Positions 11,443 to 23,158 of a DNA stretch of 64,000 bases are shown in pieces (the stretch's first letter is position 1; every line of letters begins with the position of its first letter). Source of the stretch: Mixophyes australis (Eukaryota > Chordata > Amphibia > Anura > Limnodynastidae); contig JAVHZZ010000006.1 in assembly GCA_036250195.1 (NCBI GenBank), positions 184,957,350 through 185,021,349 on the forward strand, read 5' to 3'. A program made the position numbers and the translations under genes. The notes under the pieces are model-generated. The model had not been told where the DNA came from and searched no databases. It worked only from the letters and a program-made list of their open reading frames with translations.

Positions 11443-11979
11443 AAATGATTAACCTTTCAGGTTACTTTTTGTGACCGACCAGGCTTTTGTTCTGCATGTT
11501 AATATCATGAAACCTTTCCCCTCCTGGTGTCTAAATCAACATCGTTGAGTCTGTAATTATTGACTGATCAAAGCTAGACGACAGGTACAAGATAAAAAGG
11601 GGGATTCTTATTTTTGCTCACAACAATGTTGAAAGCCACATGGATAAACAGCACAGAGGAGATTCCCACATGCAAATGAAGCACTAAAGTGCAACATTAA
11701 AAACGAGTCCTAGATCCCACACCCTATATCTCTCAAAAGATAAACATAATACGTTTTAATTTGAATCTGGGTGTAAGTACAGTCTGGATAAATTAAATTT
11801 GCCATATGTAGACAGACAGAACAGAGTATAAGTTGCGCACATGCATGCGTGCAATATAAAGTCCTATTAGAACACATGCACAAAAATATTTTATGAAATA
11901 AATTAATAATTCATAATACTATAAATATTAATAAAGTATTTGTAAAATAAAAGTTTGTCTTTTTTTATTATAGAACATA

Positions 11980-12250
11980 AAGAAATCAGGATGTTCCTAA
12001 TGCATACATACAATGTATTTCTATGTCTAGCTTACTTTCTTACACACATTCTGTGCTAGCTAGTAGCACGCTTAAGAGTACTTTTTAATAGAAAGATTAT
12101 GCCATGACAGTCATCACTATCAGTCAACACTTAGACATGCCCTGTAGCTGATACGGTTCAAAAACACGTACTTAAGAGAACCCAGGACTTGAAATGGCCG
12201 CAGCTGCGTTGACACGTGCTTGGAGCGCCCTTTTTGTACATTGCCCATGT
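11980..12250 (+). repeat. dispersed repeat, copy 1 (pair with 21115-21360)
   Basis: Shares a diverged alignment with 21115-21360: GATGTTC-TAATGCATAC, TTCTGTGCTAGCTAGT, ATGCCATGACAGTC, and TACTTAAGAGAA followed by CCCAGGACTTGAA. There is no coding content. The element class is unknown. Confidence 0.7.
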
Positions 12251-14690
12251 TTATCTGACCCTTTCCTCCCCTGTTACACCCTTCAAGTCGTAGGCAGTCG
12301 TAAGTTTAGCTCTCTCACTCAAGATACGGCACGCATAGGGACTAACGTGTGAAGATGAATCATGCCCTATATATTTGGGACCTGCTCACTATTTCCTTTA
12401 TGTGCCTTTTGACTTATTTTCAAAACGCATAGTCAACATATGCCATATCGGTTGATATAAATCTGCTGCTGATAGTGGGGAGCAGCCAGATGCACACATG
12501 CAGTTATATGGGCTTTATCTTGTAAGTAAATATTTCTCTGTCTAATAAATGAAAATTCCTTCTCTATTTTTGTCATTAGAATTTCTTGTGTGGTGGTGGG
12601 TGTGGATCCTTTGAGAGACCCGAAACAGAGGTGCTGCGGACTCTACATGGAAAAAGGAGGACTTTGCTTATTTCCATTTAATCAGCACTAACCTGGTTCT
12701 TACATATTGTGAGAGCTTTCATAAATAACAAGTTGCTGGTGTTTTCTTTTGTTACACTTCGCACAAATCAATACCTTCGGTATAGTCATATATTTTTTTG
12801 AAATGATATCTTAACTGTTGTTGATAAAACAATGTGATTAACACTTGTCTCTTGCATTGCTAATTGAGTCTATTTTTTTACTTGGTTATAAAAAGATATA
12901 CACATAGCAATCAGAATAATTAATCCACACCCATCTTCATTCAACACTTAGTTTATGAAGTTCTCAGGAAAGATGGTGAAACTGTCCTCTGCATGGAAAT
13001 AATTGGATTAGGGCAATTTATAGTCATGTCGTGGGAAGGGAAGCAGATTTTCCCACACCCCTTTATAATCCCCCCTGAGATAACAAGAAAAGAGACATGC
13101 AATTAGTGACTAGAGCCTTCTTAATTTAGTTAGCCAATAACATTCTCACATTGAATTTAATGTATTTCATTTATTAAAATAATATATTTACTATGAACCA
13201 AAATATTAATGAGTCAATTTAAGTAGGCCACATTTTTGCCCTGAAAAGTAGAATCTCTTATTGCCGATGATCTCAGCATATCCTAGTTGATCTAACTGCG
13301 CGCACGTCAATAGCTTATCAGTGGGCACTGTACCACATACCGTCTTCGACATCTCCTGCTTTAGCCTATTGTTGCAGAGCCAATATCAATATTTACCATA
13401 ATCATGCGGAAACAGCTGTTTCCATATGATTTAATGCAAATAAATATTTGATAACTATATCCCTAAATGTTTATTGTTAATAAATACATTGAACTAATTC
13501 AAGTAATTTTATTTTATTTTACTGCATTTATAGTGATATGCAATTGGAAAACCTCAAAAGAAATCTGAGAATGTAAGCCACTAATTCCGAACCACAGATT
13601 GCCAATTTTGAAATGGTGATTGCACAGCAAACATATTCGTGGATATCAGACAGGTAAAATTCCATTGTATTTTTAAATTGATTCAAAATTTCTGAGACCT
13701 TCTTCTCCCAACATTTATCTAGGCAAAATCTAGATATAGTAAGCACAGCCACCGAACCATGAAAACCTTGCGCATAATTCAACCCAAACATGCCCTAATT
13801 CATCTTACCACTCCCGCTTTCTAATGAAACTCCTCCCTTTTTACTGTAAGTTCCGTCCTTTGGGGTCCATGGATCATGACTGTCCCGTTGCATTTGGAAA
13901 AGTTAATAGGTATCTATGTGTACTTTAAGAAACACTTAAACCCGTCTGTGTGTTCAGTATCCACAATCCTGTTATCATACAAAGTAGGGAATTGAAAGCA
14001 CTACAGGGACAGTAAAGGAGAGCATTGCTAAGCTTCCACGTACTGACTGGAGGCAGTACCTAGTTTTTTTTAGTTTGAGAACTCTGTTGAAGCTGCACTA
14101 CCATCTAAATAGGTAAATATATTTGTTCACATCCTTAAAATTACTGCAGAATGTGGTGTGAACAGGCGGACCTATGAGAAGCTGCAATGTCCATGATTGC
14201 TGCTTCTCACTGTTCCACCTGTTCATAATGCTGAGCTCCTTTCTGCGAGGAAAACTGACAGAATGATTGGCTCCTGGCAGCACCAGGTTTCATATAACAG
14301 GGGTCTCCCAGGGAGGAATTACCTGATACAATACATGTGGTGCATAAGTAAGACAGGTTGGTCGAAAAGTGAACTTGCCCTTTACGTGGTAACTTCCATT
14401 AAAGTTTCTTCTTTGCCCCATAGTTTTCACAGTTTATTTTACAACTATGACTAACTAAATTAAATTCTACAATTTGAATTACCTGTGACCCATAGTTATC
14501 TATCTTAATTATCCAGCAGTACCGGCGATATGAAATAGCAGAGGAGAGTTTAGGACTTTCAGATCTCCCCTGCCTAATAAGAATATGATTTGGAGACTTG
14601 CTTTCCACAGTGTAGACGTGCTATACAGGATATTACAGTATAATAAGTATTATACTATAATGTGCTATTACATAACATTCATGCAGCGAC
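12251..14690. other. no gene seen
   Basis: Non-coding, A/T-rich. I see no motif in the 60-90 codon frames at 13528-13791, 14098-14283 or 14197-14454. Confidence 0.4.
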
Positions 14691-14696
14691 ACCCTA

Positions 14697-14850
14697 AGGG
14701 GCATATTCAATTGTTGGCGTTTTCTGCAGCGGAAAAAGTATTACAGTTATTACGGTAATACTAAGCCGGATTTCAGCTCCGCAGCTCCCTGAGCCGCGAG
14801 CTGAAATCCAGCGTGAAATGTACCGTAATAATGGTATTTACAAAAATTGG
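14697..14850. mobile_element. MITE end fragment
   Basis: GGGGCATATTCAATTG at the left matches the terminal inverted repeat of the complete MITE at 25349-25552. Internal GAGCTGAAATCC / GGATTTCAGCTC pairing is present. No matching right terminus was found, so the copy appears truncated. Confidence 0.6.
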
Positions 14851-16189
14851 TTTTTGACTTGTTTTCAATTTGACAACTGAAATTGGGTTCCCAAATCAGA
14901 CAGATTCAGTCATTATAGGATATGCAACCAGATGACATGTGGTCCTATTTGTGCAGTCAGCAGATGAATCGACACATAGTATTATTGGGCCTACTTTTAA
15001 ATATTACAAGTAATATTGCTGAATTCTGTGGCCAGGTGAATGGTTAATAAAAAACTTTAAGATTTCTAAGTACTTTAGTGGAAGAACCAAGTTGGCTTAT
15101 GAACTTTTTTTTAACGCAATTGACACCAGTTTGATCAGACTAGGAGCTTCACTTCACCACTCTGTCGCTGTTCCAATATCTAACTCAGTCTAGCCTTCCA
15201 TCCTATCCTCACGTTGCATTGCATTCGTCACATTGCATTGGTCACCAGCAGCCCTATTCTCACTATGTAATCACCTGACTGGATAGGTCACTGATTCCCA
15301 CAAGGTCAACCCATTAAACTCCTGCTGTAACCATTCTAATGATCTACTCCCACCACATAATCATTTAAGATATCATGAATGAGAAGGCATTGAAAATAAA
15401 ATACAAAAAGGTGCTCAGATTCTAGTCAAATGCACCTTAAAATTACCCAAAAAGTTTGTTAGATTACAGGTGACTAAGAGTTATTTTATCCTTGTGTATG
15501 GATGGGTTACCTTGCAACTAGTTTGCTCTTCTCCTTAGTGGACAAGCCTTTAATATAGTAAAGAACCTGGCTGACTTGATCTAAGTCTTTAATTATGATA
15601 AGTCATGTTATTCCTCAGGATGATTTAGTAAACAGGTGAGTCTTAAATGACAGATGGGTGTGGATCTCCTTTGTGATCAACACAAACATTTCTGGCGTGC
15701 CTCACACAAGTGTCAGTCCGACAGGCTGTCTCTGTGGATTTAGTTGCACATCATTATTAATAAGAACCAAATATTTTCAGGCTTTATACTTCTGCTCTGC
15801 ACACCTAGCATTTTAAAGGTGTGTAATTAAATCGTATTTCTCCCTTTTAAAGCACATTTATAGGCATATCAAGCAACAGGAAGAGGCATATCAAGCAACA
15901 GGCTTTTCAGCTCCGTTATATCTTTCAAGATAAATATGGGATAGACTAGGTGGATTATAAGTCATCATGTTCAGAATATAACTAGTCAGCAACATAGCAG
16001 AATTCTCTCTCATTGGCATGTTTATTTATGACATACTTATAGAACTATTGCCAAAATGTAGAGAAGCGCTGTTTTATTGCAAACTATACACTCCATGTGG
16101 CTGATGTAGAGTCTTCAGACTTATATATATCTTTCCTTTGCACCTATTTATGCTTAGAGAGTCGAAACTCTTAGGAGACGTATCTGTTG
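14851..16189. other. no gene seen; one 24 bp direct duplication
   Basis: The only structure noted is a direct duplication of GAGGCATATCAAGCAACAGG-like sequence at about 15860-15902. There are no supported coding frames. Confidence 0.4.
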
Positions 16190-16745
16190 CGCCTGCTTCC
16201 CCAATGGTGCAAGATCCGTGTAGCCCCACAGACTTTGCACCACCTGTAAAAAAAAAAAAAAATAATAATAATTTTTTTAAAAATGTATGGATCCAAAAAG
16301 GGAGGAAATACCCCCAAAAAGTACTGTTAGCCTAGGCTGATATCGGCAAAAGCATGTGGTCCCACAGAAAATACTAATACAAACACTAGGCCCAACAAAC
16401 ATGGGGTCCCCTTGTCATAGAACCAACCAGCCCTATGATGGTCGGCATGGGGCTGAATTCCATAAGGGTATTAAGCCTGCAAGAAAAATGTGGAGCCCTG
16501 CCCTAGGAAGTACCAGCCCTATCACTGATAGAACTAGGGCTTTTCCCACACCTCTGGGCAGAGGGTGTGGACTTATAATTAAAATTAAAGTGAAAATTAA
16601 TAATTTTTACAAGGTGCACTACTGATCCCAGCATCTCCTGACCTCTTTTAAGTGGTTGACCACACTGGCACTTGTAGTACTGCAAGCTCCAGCACACTCA
16701 TGGCTGCCAGGGCATGCTGACACTTGATGAACTACAAGAGGCATC
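16190..16745. mobile_element. fragment of TIR element family (kin of 46176-47652)
   Basis: Shares ordered blocks with 46600-47035: 'ACTGTTAGCCTAGGCTG', an A-run, 'ATGGGGTCCCCTTGTCAT', 'GGCATGGGGCTGAATTC', 'CCCACACCTCTGGGCAG', and the ending 'ATGGCTGCCAGGGCATGCTG'. The termini seen in the better copy are missing here. It is a non-autonomous DNA element of uncertain superfamily. Confidence 0.65.
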
Positions 16746-16964
16746 ATTCCCAGTGTTATAACTGGGGAATTTCCCCTGCTCTGCGGTCGGGTGTTTTTTC
16801 ATCCCATATTGCAAGATATGCTTTAAGCATATCTTAGTGAAATGTACACAATTTGCATACGATGCAGACGTGCTTGTTTTTTTTAGATACGTGCAACACT
16901 CTATACTACATAAACAATGTAAATTTAATGGACATAATTTACTCCTATGTTTTTGGCGCTATTA

Positions 16965-17190
16965 TGTGTGACCTTTTATGTCCTGGTGACAGGGTGAGGA
17001 TGTTACAGTTATTGAATACAAATAGGAAAAAAGATGAGTGTTAATTAAAGCTGAGTGGAGTAGTGAGGGGGCAATGTGGACAAAGATGCGTGTTGCAGGG
17101 AGGATGAAGAATGATATAGTTCTAAAAATAATGCCATGAAAGGATAATAAAATTATTAATTTGTTAAACATTGGGATTTAAGGCTAAAGG
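16965..17190 (-). mobile_element. L2-type LINE 5' fragment
   Basis: Aligns with the 5' end of the L2 at about 6410-6640: TCCTGGTGACAGGGTGAGG, AGTTATTGAAT, GGGGCAATGTGGACA, ATGATATAGTTCTAAA, ATAATGCCATGAAAGGA. Only the 5' end of the element is present, which is unusual for a LINE because truncation normally removes the 5' end. A recombination or deletion after insertion is implied. Confidence 0.75.
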
Positions 17191-18783
17191 ACAAAATACT
17201 TAGGAAAATTGTCACCGCCGACAGGGACTACAGTATCGGCATGCCTGTCCTTGGTCCAGGCATGCCGTTCTTTAGCTATTACAACAAGCCTCTTCCTACT
17301 GTTTGCCCACTACTACAAATCTGCAGCCTTGGCCTGCCTTACCCAGCTTTCCTCTATCAGAAGTCTGGTCTGGCTTCATGTGTTGCCTATCAGCAATTGA
17401 TAGCAATTCTGAGCATGTACGTAACTTTCCATTTTTTTTTCGTTCATTCTGAAAGTTTCCTGCTGAGGTCATCAAGAAGTGCCTAAATAGGTACTCTCTG
17501 TCACACATTGTTAAATAATTGTGTCAATATCCAGCCACTGCATATGATCCTTACTTATGTGTTTTGACCTTGCTTTTGGACTTCTTGGACAAGCTACTGT
17601 TTAACCCCTTGTAACCTTGCTTACTGAAACTGCTACACCATGTACTGACCTGGCTCTGATTAGTTGGACTTGCTACAGTTTAAACCCTCTGGAACTTTGC
17701 TTACTAACTTTGCTAAACCGTGTACCGACCTGGCTCTGGACAATTGGACTCGCTACCAGGGGCGGATTGGGAACTTAAAGTGGCGTTGGAAAAACTTCAT
17801 GAAGTGGCCTCATGTGGGAGGAACCAAGTCAACTGGAGGTGGGGTCAACACAAAAGTAGGTGGGATTTAGAAATACTGGAATTTGGTTGTAGTGACATTT
17901 AGGAAAACCTGGATGTGATGACTTAATATACAGTGGGTCATCTTTAAAGCAATGCAAGGAAAAAGCTGCCAGTCCTGTGCTATAAAAATACATGAATCCT
18001 TTTGGATGATTTGCGACTGGTTTACGCCTCTGTGCTCAAACTTGTTTAGTTACCTAATAACACATCCTTCCAATATTCTCTTCATAGCATATCTGACTTG
18101 GTTTAATAAGTTTAAGTATTATGTAACATGTTGGCTCAATTGTATTTGATCAGTTTACCAGAGCAACATATGAGCAACTTACCCCACGCTTGCATCTTTC
18201 CCTGACATCCTGAGATGAAAACTACCAGTCAAATTTCTCTATGTATAATATATAAAACTGTGCACTGTGTGTTTCAAAAATAGGCATTAAAAATAATCCT
18301 TATAATAAATGGCTATCCATGCAAGTATCTGCAAGAAAACACTTATTTTGTAGCAATTGTGTTTGAGCCCTAAATGTGCCCAGTGATTGGTGGTGGTTTG
18401 AATTAATAACAGTGCAAGGAGAGTTTGCAGCCATTGGCATAAGTGAAGGGGAGAGCTATTCCAAGGGTTTGCTGGTGATATAGTAAGTGCAAAGGAGGAA
18501 GGATTAATAATATTGGCAGTGCAATGGGGGCTGACCATATGTTCTACAAAGTGATCTGAGAATAGGACCAGTGCAAGGTAGAAAGCAGGCATTGCAATCA
18601 ATGGAAGACCCACTAAAGTATCACCAGAGCTGAAATAATGCTCTGGGGGGCCTGGGGCACTTAAGAGAGCGGGGTTAAAATTTTAGATACATTTTGGACA
18701 CATACCCAGGCAAAACTGTGTGCACTATTGATAGTTGCACGCAGCTCTGCCTTCACGAGCAGTATAGTGTGAAGTGGGACATA
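17191..18783. other. no gene seen; weak internal repetition
   Basis: At 17610-17760 two diverged copies of CTTGCTAC..TTTAAACC and GGCTCTGGA..TTGGACT lie about 90 bp apart. At 18390-18600 GTGCAAGG recurs irregularly. There are no supported coding frames. Confidence 0.4.
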
Positions 18784-18880
18784 CCCCCCAACTGTCCTTG
18801 TAGTCGGACCAAATCCTGACTAAGCAAGACAACCACCCAAATTTGGGACTGTCCCACCAGATTCAGGACAGTTGGCAGAC
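18784..18880. mobile_element. short inverted-repeat element
   Basis: The left end CCCCAACTGTCC is mirrored by GGACAGTTGGCA at the right, with a second pair (GGGACTGTCCCA) inside. About 97 bp. It fits a very small MITE. No target duplication was resolved. Confidence 0.55.
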
Positions 18881-19017
18881 TTTCCTGCTCTCTCCTACCT
18901 GTTCTTGTCACTTTCACCACTTGTGGCTACTGGTGTTTTTAGATCAATTGCTGTTTGTCTGGATCCTGGAATGTTGGAGGCCCTATTTGGAAATAAAAAT
19001 GGGTAAATGAAATTTAG

Positions 19018-19500
19018 AAAACTCCAACCTGCCCCAGCATTAAATCAAAAGCACCCAAATTGAATAATTAGGCCTCCCTCCAGTCCAACATTAAAATAAT
19101 AGTACTCACATTTGATAAATAGATCTATCTCTCTCTAACCAGCCCTGAGATAAAAGTAATAGTATTTCCATTTAATAAATAAACCTATTTCCCTCCCTCC
19201 AAACAGCCCCAGCAATAAATTAATAACATTTATGTTTAATGTAACCATTTCTGACAGCCATCCCCATCATTAAAAAATTAATATTCATATTTAATAAATA
19301 ACCCTCCTCTCCAAACTCAGCCCTACAATTCATTAATAGCCTCAAGCCAACTCAGCATTAAATTAAAGGTAGTATCACCACATCTAAATTTAATAGGCCC
19401 CACCAATAAATTAAATTGCCCCACCATCACACCACAAATAAAATAGCACCCATTAAATAATTAGCCCCATCTCAACTCCACCATTATATTAATAGGCTAC
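19018..19500. repeat. degenerate minisatellite, about 55-60 bp unit
   Basis: Loose repeats of a pattern CAGCCCCAGCATTAAA, then TTAATAATA, then CATTTAATAAATAACC, then CCTCCCTCC, strongly diverged between units. It leads directly into the C-rich array at 19560. Confidence 0.6.
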
Positions 19501-19549
19501 CTCCCACCAAAGTGCTATTAAGACAGCCCTCATATCACAAAATATATTA

Positions 19550-20040
19550 AGACCCCCCCCCCCCCCAGCCCCTTACACATTATAGCAGCCCCCTTCCTAT
19601 AGTTTGGTATAGGGAGCCCCCTCCATATAGTTTTGTATGGTAGCCCCCTCTCCCTTCCTATAGTTTTGTATGGCAGCCCCCCTCTTTCTCCCTATAGTTT
19701 TTTATGGCAGATCTACTCCCTCCCTATAGTTTTGTATGACACCCCCCACCCCCCCTATAGTTTTGAATGACAGCCCCCACCCCTCCCTCCCTTTACTTTT
19801 GTATGGAAGCCCCCACTCACTTCCTATAGTTTAATATAGACAGGCCTCCTCCCTTTAGTTTAGTATAGGGAGCCCCCCGTTCCCTATAGTTTAGTATAAG
19901 CATCCAGTCCCCTCCCTACAGTTTATTATAGGCAGCCCCCCTTCCCAATAGTTTAGTATAGGCAGCCCCCCAATAGTTTAATATAGGCAACCCCCAATAG
20001 TTTAGTATAGGCATTTCCCTTGCCCCCCTCAATTTAGCTG
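19550..20040. repeat. minisatellite A, TATAGTTTAGTATAGG-C5 unit
   Basis: About fifteen units of 25-40 bp, each with a C-run followed by TATAGTTTAGTATAGGCAG or variants. The same unit forms 20635-20910. Each array is followed by the same flank beginning CCTCAATTTAGCTGAT (20030 and 20908), so array plus flank was duplicated together. Confidence 0.9.
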
Positions 20041-20225
20041 ATCTGGCCAGCGTCGCTCCTCAGATCAGTCAGATAGGAAGTGTATTCATACTTCCTGTCT
20101 GCCGCACAGTACTGAGGAACTGCATACAGGAACAGGCAGTCTAGTGATTGGCTGCCTGTTGCTGTCCACTCACCACCAATGCTTTTAATCGCTTAACTCC
20201 CCCCTGCATACATTAAATATACAAA
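20041..20225 (+). repeat. segmental repeat copy 1, downstream of minisatellite A
   Basis: About 185 bp aligning with 20925-21112: CACAGTACTGAGGAAC, ATACAGGAACAGGCAGTCTA, GATTGGCTGCCTGTTGCTGT, CGCTTAACTCCCCCCTGCA. There is no coding content. Confidence 0.85.
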
Positions 20226-20640
20226 AAAAGAAGTGGAAGTTGCTCAATCAATTTATAGGCTATAGCAGGTGCAAAGAGGTACCACAGAAGCCTCCAAATA
20301 GCAATCCAATGTCAGCACTCCCCGTCAGCTACTGACATCAACATGCCTCTCAGACAAATAAAGAAGTGGAAGTTGCTCAATCAATTTATAGGCTATAACA
20401 AATGCTTGAAAGGGTGGGGTTATCCTGAAAGGAACAAGCACATAGAGAGATCCCCCAGCACACTGCTATAGCCAGCAACAGATCTGCTATTTCTACTGTA
20501 GATAAAAATGCATAAGTCTTAGTTGCACACATTTGCAAATGTATGTTAAAGCCACCCGCCACTCCACGGCACTTTTGCTAATAGGGTTGTCCTAACTCTA
20601 TACAATGAGAGTCTCTTATATTTGGGCCATACATATTTAG
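20226..20640. repeat. dispersed X-Y repeat, permuted relative to 47690-48060
   Basis: GAAGTGGAAGTTGCTCAATC occurs at about 20230 and again at about 20364, a 134 bp direct repeat (block Y). A second block X follows at about 20450-20640. In reverse complement the order is X then Y, whereas the copy at 47690-48060 has Y then X. The class is unknown. Confidence 0.75.
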
Positions 20641-20910
20641 TATAGACAGGCCTCCTCCCTATAGTTTAGTATAGGCAGACCCTCCTCCCATTAGTTTAGT
20701 ATAGGGAGCCCCCGTTCCCTATAGTTTAGTATAGGCATCCAGTCCCCTCCCTACAGTTTATTATAGGCAGCACCCCTTGCCTATAGTTTAGTATAGGCAG
20801 CCCCCTGATAGTTTAATATAGGTAGCCCCCCCATAGTTTAATATTGGCAACCCCCCCTATAGTTTATTATAGGCAGTCCCCCCATAGTTTATTATAGGCA
20901 TTCCCCTTGC
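20641..20910. repeat. minisatellite A, second array
   Basis: About nine units of the C-run plus TATAGTTTAGTATAGGCAG pattern, matching 19800-20020 unit by unit in places (for example GGCATCCAGTCCCCTCCCTA in both). Confidence 0.9.
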
Positions 20911-21114
20911 CCCCTCAATTTAGCTGATTTGACCAGCGTCACTCCACAGATCAGGCAGATAGGAGGTAGGTTCAGACCTCCTGTCTGGCGCACAGTACTG
21001 AGGAACCCCATACAGGAACAGGCAGTCTAGCAATTGGCTGCCTGTTGCTGTACACTGACCACCAATGCTGTTGATCGCTTAACTCCCCCCTGCAAAAATT
21101 AAATATACAAATCA
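20911..21114 (+). repeat. segmental repeat copy 2
   Basis: Diverged duplicate of 20030-20225, in the same orientation about 880 bp downstream. The X-Y repeat lies between the copies. Confidence 0.85.
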
Positions 21115-21360
21115 AGATGTTCTTAATGCATACTGTACATACAATACATTTTTATGGTCTATCTTACTTGCATACACATGTTCTGTGCTAGCTAGTGGCA
21201 CGCTTATGTGTACCTTTCTAGACATAAACTATGCCATGACAGTCGGCACTTACACCTGCAATGCAGCTGGAGTAAATGATACAACTGTAATAAGCGTACT
21301 TAAGAGAAACCCAGGACTTGAATCACCCGCAACTACCTGGTCAAGTATTATGGAGTTGTC
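21115..21360 (+). repeat. dispersed repeat, copy 2 (pair with 11980-12250)
   Basis: Diverged copy of 11980-12250 in the same orientation. See that entry for shared blocks. Confidence 0.7.
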
Positions 21361-21516
21361 TATGCAAGATTCTGTACGATCGAGCTTCAAAGCTTAAGTT
21401 GTCTGCGATAAATGCTGCCAGATAAACTTTTACGAGGTGAAGACAGTGCTCAGAATGGAAATTTATAAGTGACGGCATGAAAAATGTAATTGAATTGAAC
21501 TTGATAGTTTTACAAT

Positions 21517-21656
21517 GAAACAAAACCAGAGAATAAATAAGCTTGCACTCGGTATATGCCATATTGTATATGGTACCAGCTGCGTGGCAATACAAATGCG
21601 CATATATGTATACAAAACAAAAAGTTAGTTGTCAGCGCTTATACTTAACACTGCAT
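21517..21656. repeat. inverted repeat a, left arm
   Basis: Reverse-complement match with 22613-22757. Shared blocks include GAAACAAAACCAGAGAA, CATATTGTATATGGTA, CAGCTGCGTGGCAATACAAA, ATATATGTATACAAAACAAA and TTGTCAGCGCTTAT. Divergence is modest. Confidence 0.85.
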
Positions 21657-21694
21657 ATGTGTGTGTCTAGCAAAATGAAAACATGAAGTATTAG

Positions 21695-22425
21695 TGTTAG
21701 GCTGCCAGTCCTGTAATAAACTTACAAAACTAGCGGTAGAGGTCTTCGCCTATAGCAGCCGCCTTTCCCCTAGAGCTTGATGTGCTCACAGATACTCAGA
21801 TGCCCCCAGGTCTTAACTCTATTGTAGTGTAAGTTTATTACCAAAAACCACAGCAGTAGGGCCGAAGGAGGCAATACAGATGGTAACAGATGGCTAGACG
21901 TAAGACGAGGTCAGGGGTCCGAAGCAAGCATGGTAGTCATAGACAGGCCAATGGGTCAGGGCTGGCAGCAAGCAGGACTATCCAAATAACAAGCAGAGGT
22001 CAGGGCAATCAGAGTTCAAGCTGGACCAAAACAAGCCAAGGTCAAAACAGGAGATCAATCAGGAGTCAGCAACTCAGCACACAGCAGGTCAGCAATCCAC
22101 AAGGAATTAAACACCATAACTGGCAGGGACGCCAATCCCTCCCTGCCTTAAATACTAAATGCAGCCAATCAGATACAGGGGCAAGTCTGACATCATCAGC
22201 CCCCCAGGTGCTGCTAAATGAATGTAATTATGCCTGCTTAGCCCACAGGCTTGATAGTAGTAAAAGTGTCCGCCCGGTTGCCCTGTGTTGCCAGGATGCG
22301 GCGATCTAACATATCTGGCCGTTGCCCTAGCAATGGTCGGCCCGGTTGTCAAGGAGACGGCAGGGATGCCGGGGTCAGGAGAATGTGAGTCGCGCCGGTG
22401 CTCGCAGCCGCCGCGGCTCGTAACA
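21695..22425 (+). mobile_element. solo LTR, 731 bp
   Basis: Begins TGTTAGGC and ends CGTAACA, giving a TGTTA/TAACA terminal inverted repeat. It is flanked on both sides by ATTAG (21690-21694 and 22426-22430), a 5 bp target duplication as made by retroviral or Gypsy-type integrases. No internal retroelement domain lies between, so this is a solo LTR left by LTR-LTR recombination. Orientation is arbitrary and the family is unknown. It is inserted within the interleaved inverted repeats. Confidence 0.8.
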
Positions 22426-22427
22426 AT

Positions 22428-22509
22428 TAGTTCATATTTTGATCAAAACATTTACGCCTGCACCCCAGCATCAAGGGCACCTCATTATATTTAGGTTCTA
22501 CACTGACCA
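22428..22509. repeat. inverted repeat b, left arm
   Basis: Reverse-complement match with 22907-22993: TAGTTCATATTTTGAT, AAAACATTTA, CAAGGGCAC, TCATTATAT, TACACTGACC. Arm b lies between the two arms of a, so the order is a-b-a'-b'. Confidence 0.85.
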
Positions 22510-22612
22510 ATTGTCACAGTGCCTGATGTTAGAATAGACCACAAAGCCTGCTCAGGTGATATCTACCCTCCGGGAGGTGCAGAGTCTAACGGAGAGAGAG
22601 GTATTCACCAGA

Positions 22613-22757
22613 TATGCAGTGTTAAGGATAAGCGCTGACAACTGTCATTTTTGTTTTGTATACATATATGGGCATTTGTATTACCATGCAGCTGATACCA
22701 TATACAATATGGGATATACCGAGCACAGGCTTATTTTTTTCTCTGGTTTTGTTTCAA
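22613..22757. repeat. inverted repeat a, right arm
   Basis: Reverse complement of 21517-21656. See that entry. Confidence 0.85.
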
Positions 22758-22906
22758 AATATTGTCTTATTGTCATAGCAGCTGTTCAACAAGTCTATTT
22801 AAGGCTCGTTTGGGTGTGGCTCACATGCCAGCCCTTGTAAACCCCTATACCTAGGAGGTGAGTGCATCTGATTTTAACTGCATTTTAATAGTGTTTATGG
22901 CATATA

Positions 22907-22993
22907 GGTCAGTGTAGGACATGCATATAATGAAGTGCCCTTGACGCTGGGATTCAGGCTTAAATGTTTTAATCAAAATATGAACTAATATGT
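22907..22993. repeat. inverted repeat b, right arm
   Basis: Reverse complement of 22428-22509. See that entry. Confidence 0.85.
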
Positions 22994-23158
22994 TTTCATT
23001 TATTTTATTTTTACAATGAAGGCAATAGGAGAAGTGGCGGTATGGCATCTCACCATATACACCCCCACTGCAATCATTGGGGCAAGTAATATATGGAAAT
23101 CTATGCACTAATAAAACAGATAGATGGAAGAAAACTGGAGATAATTGTTAAGGCCTTA

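Noticed and set aside
21890..22352. Open frame of 139 codons (and a minus-strand shadow)
   Set aside because: It lies wholly within the solo LTR, and the peptide has no recognisable domain.
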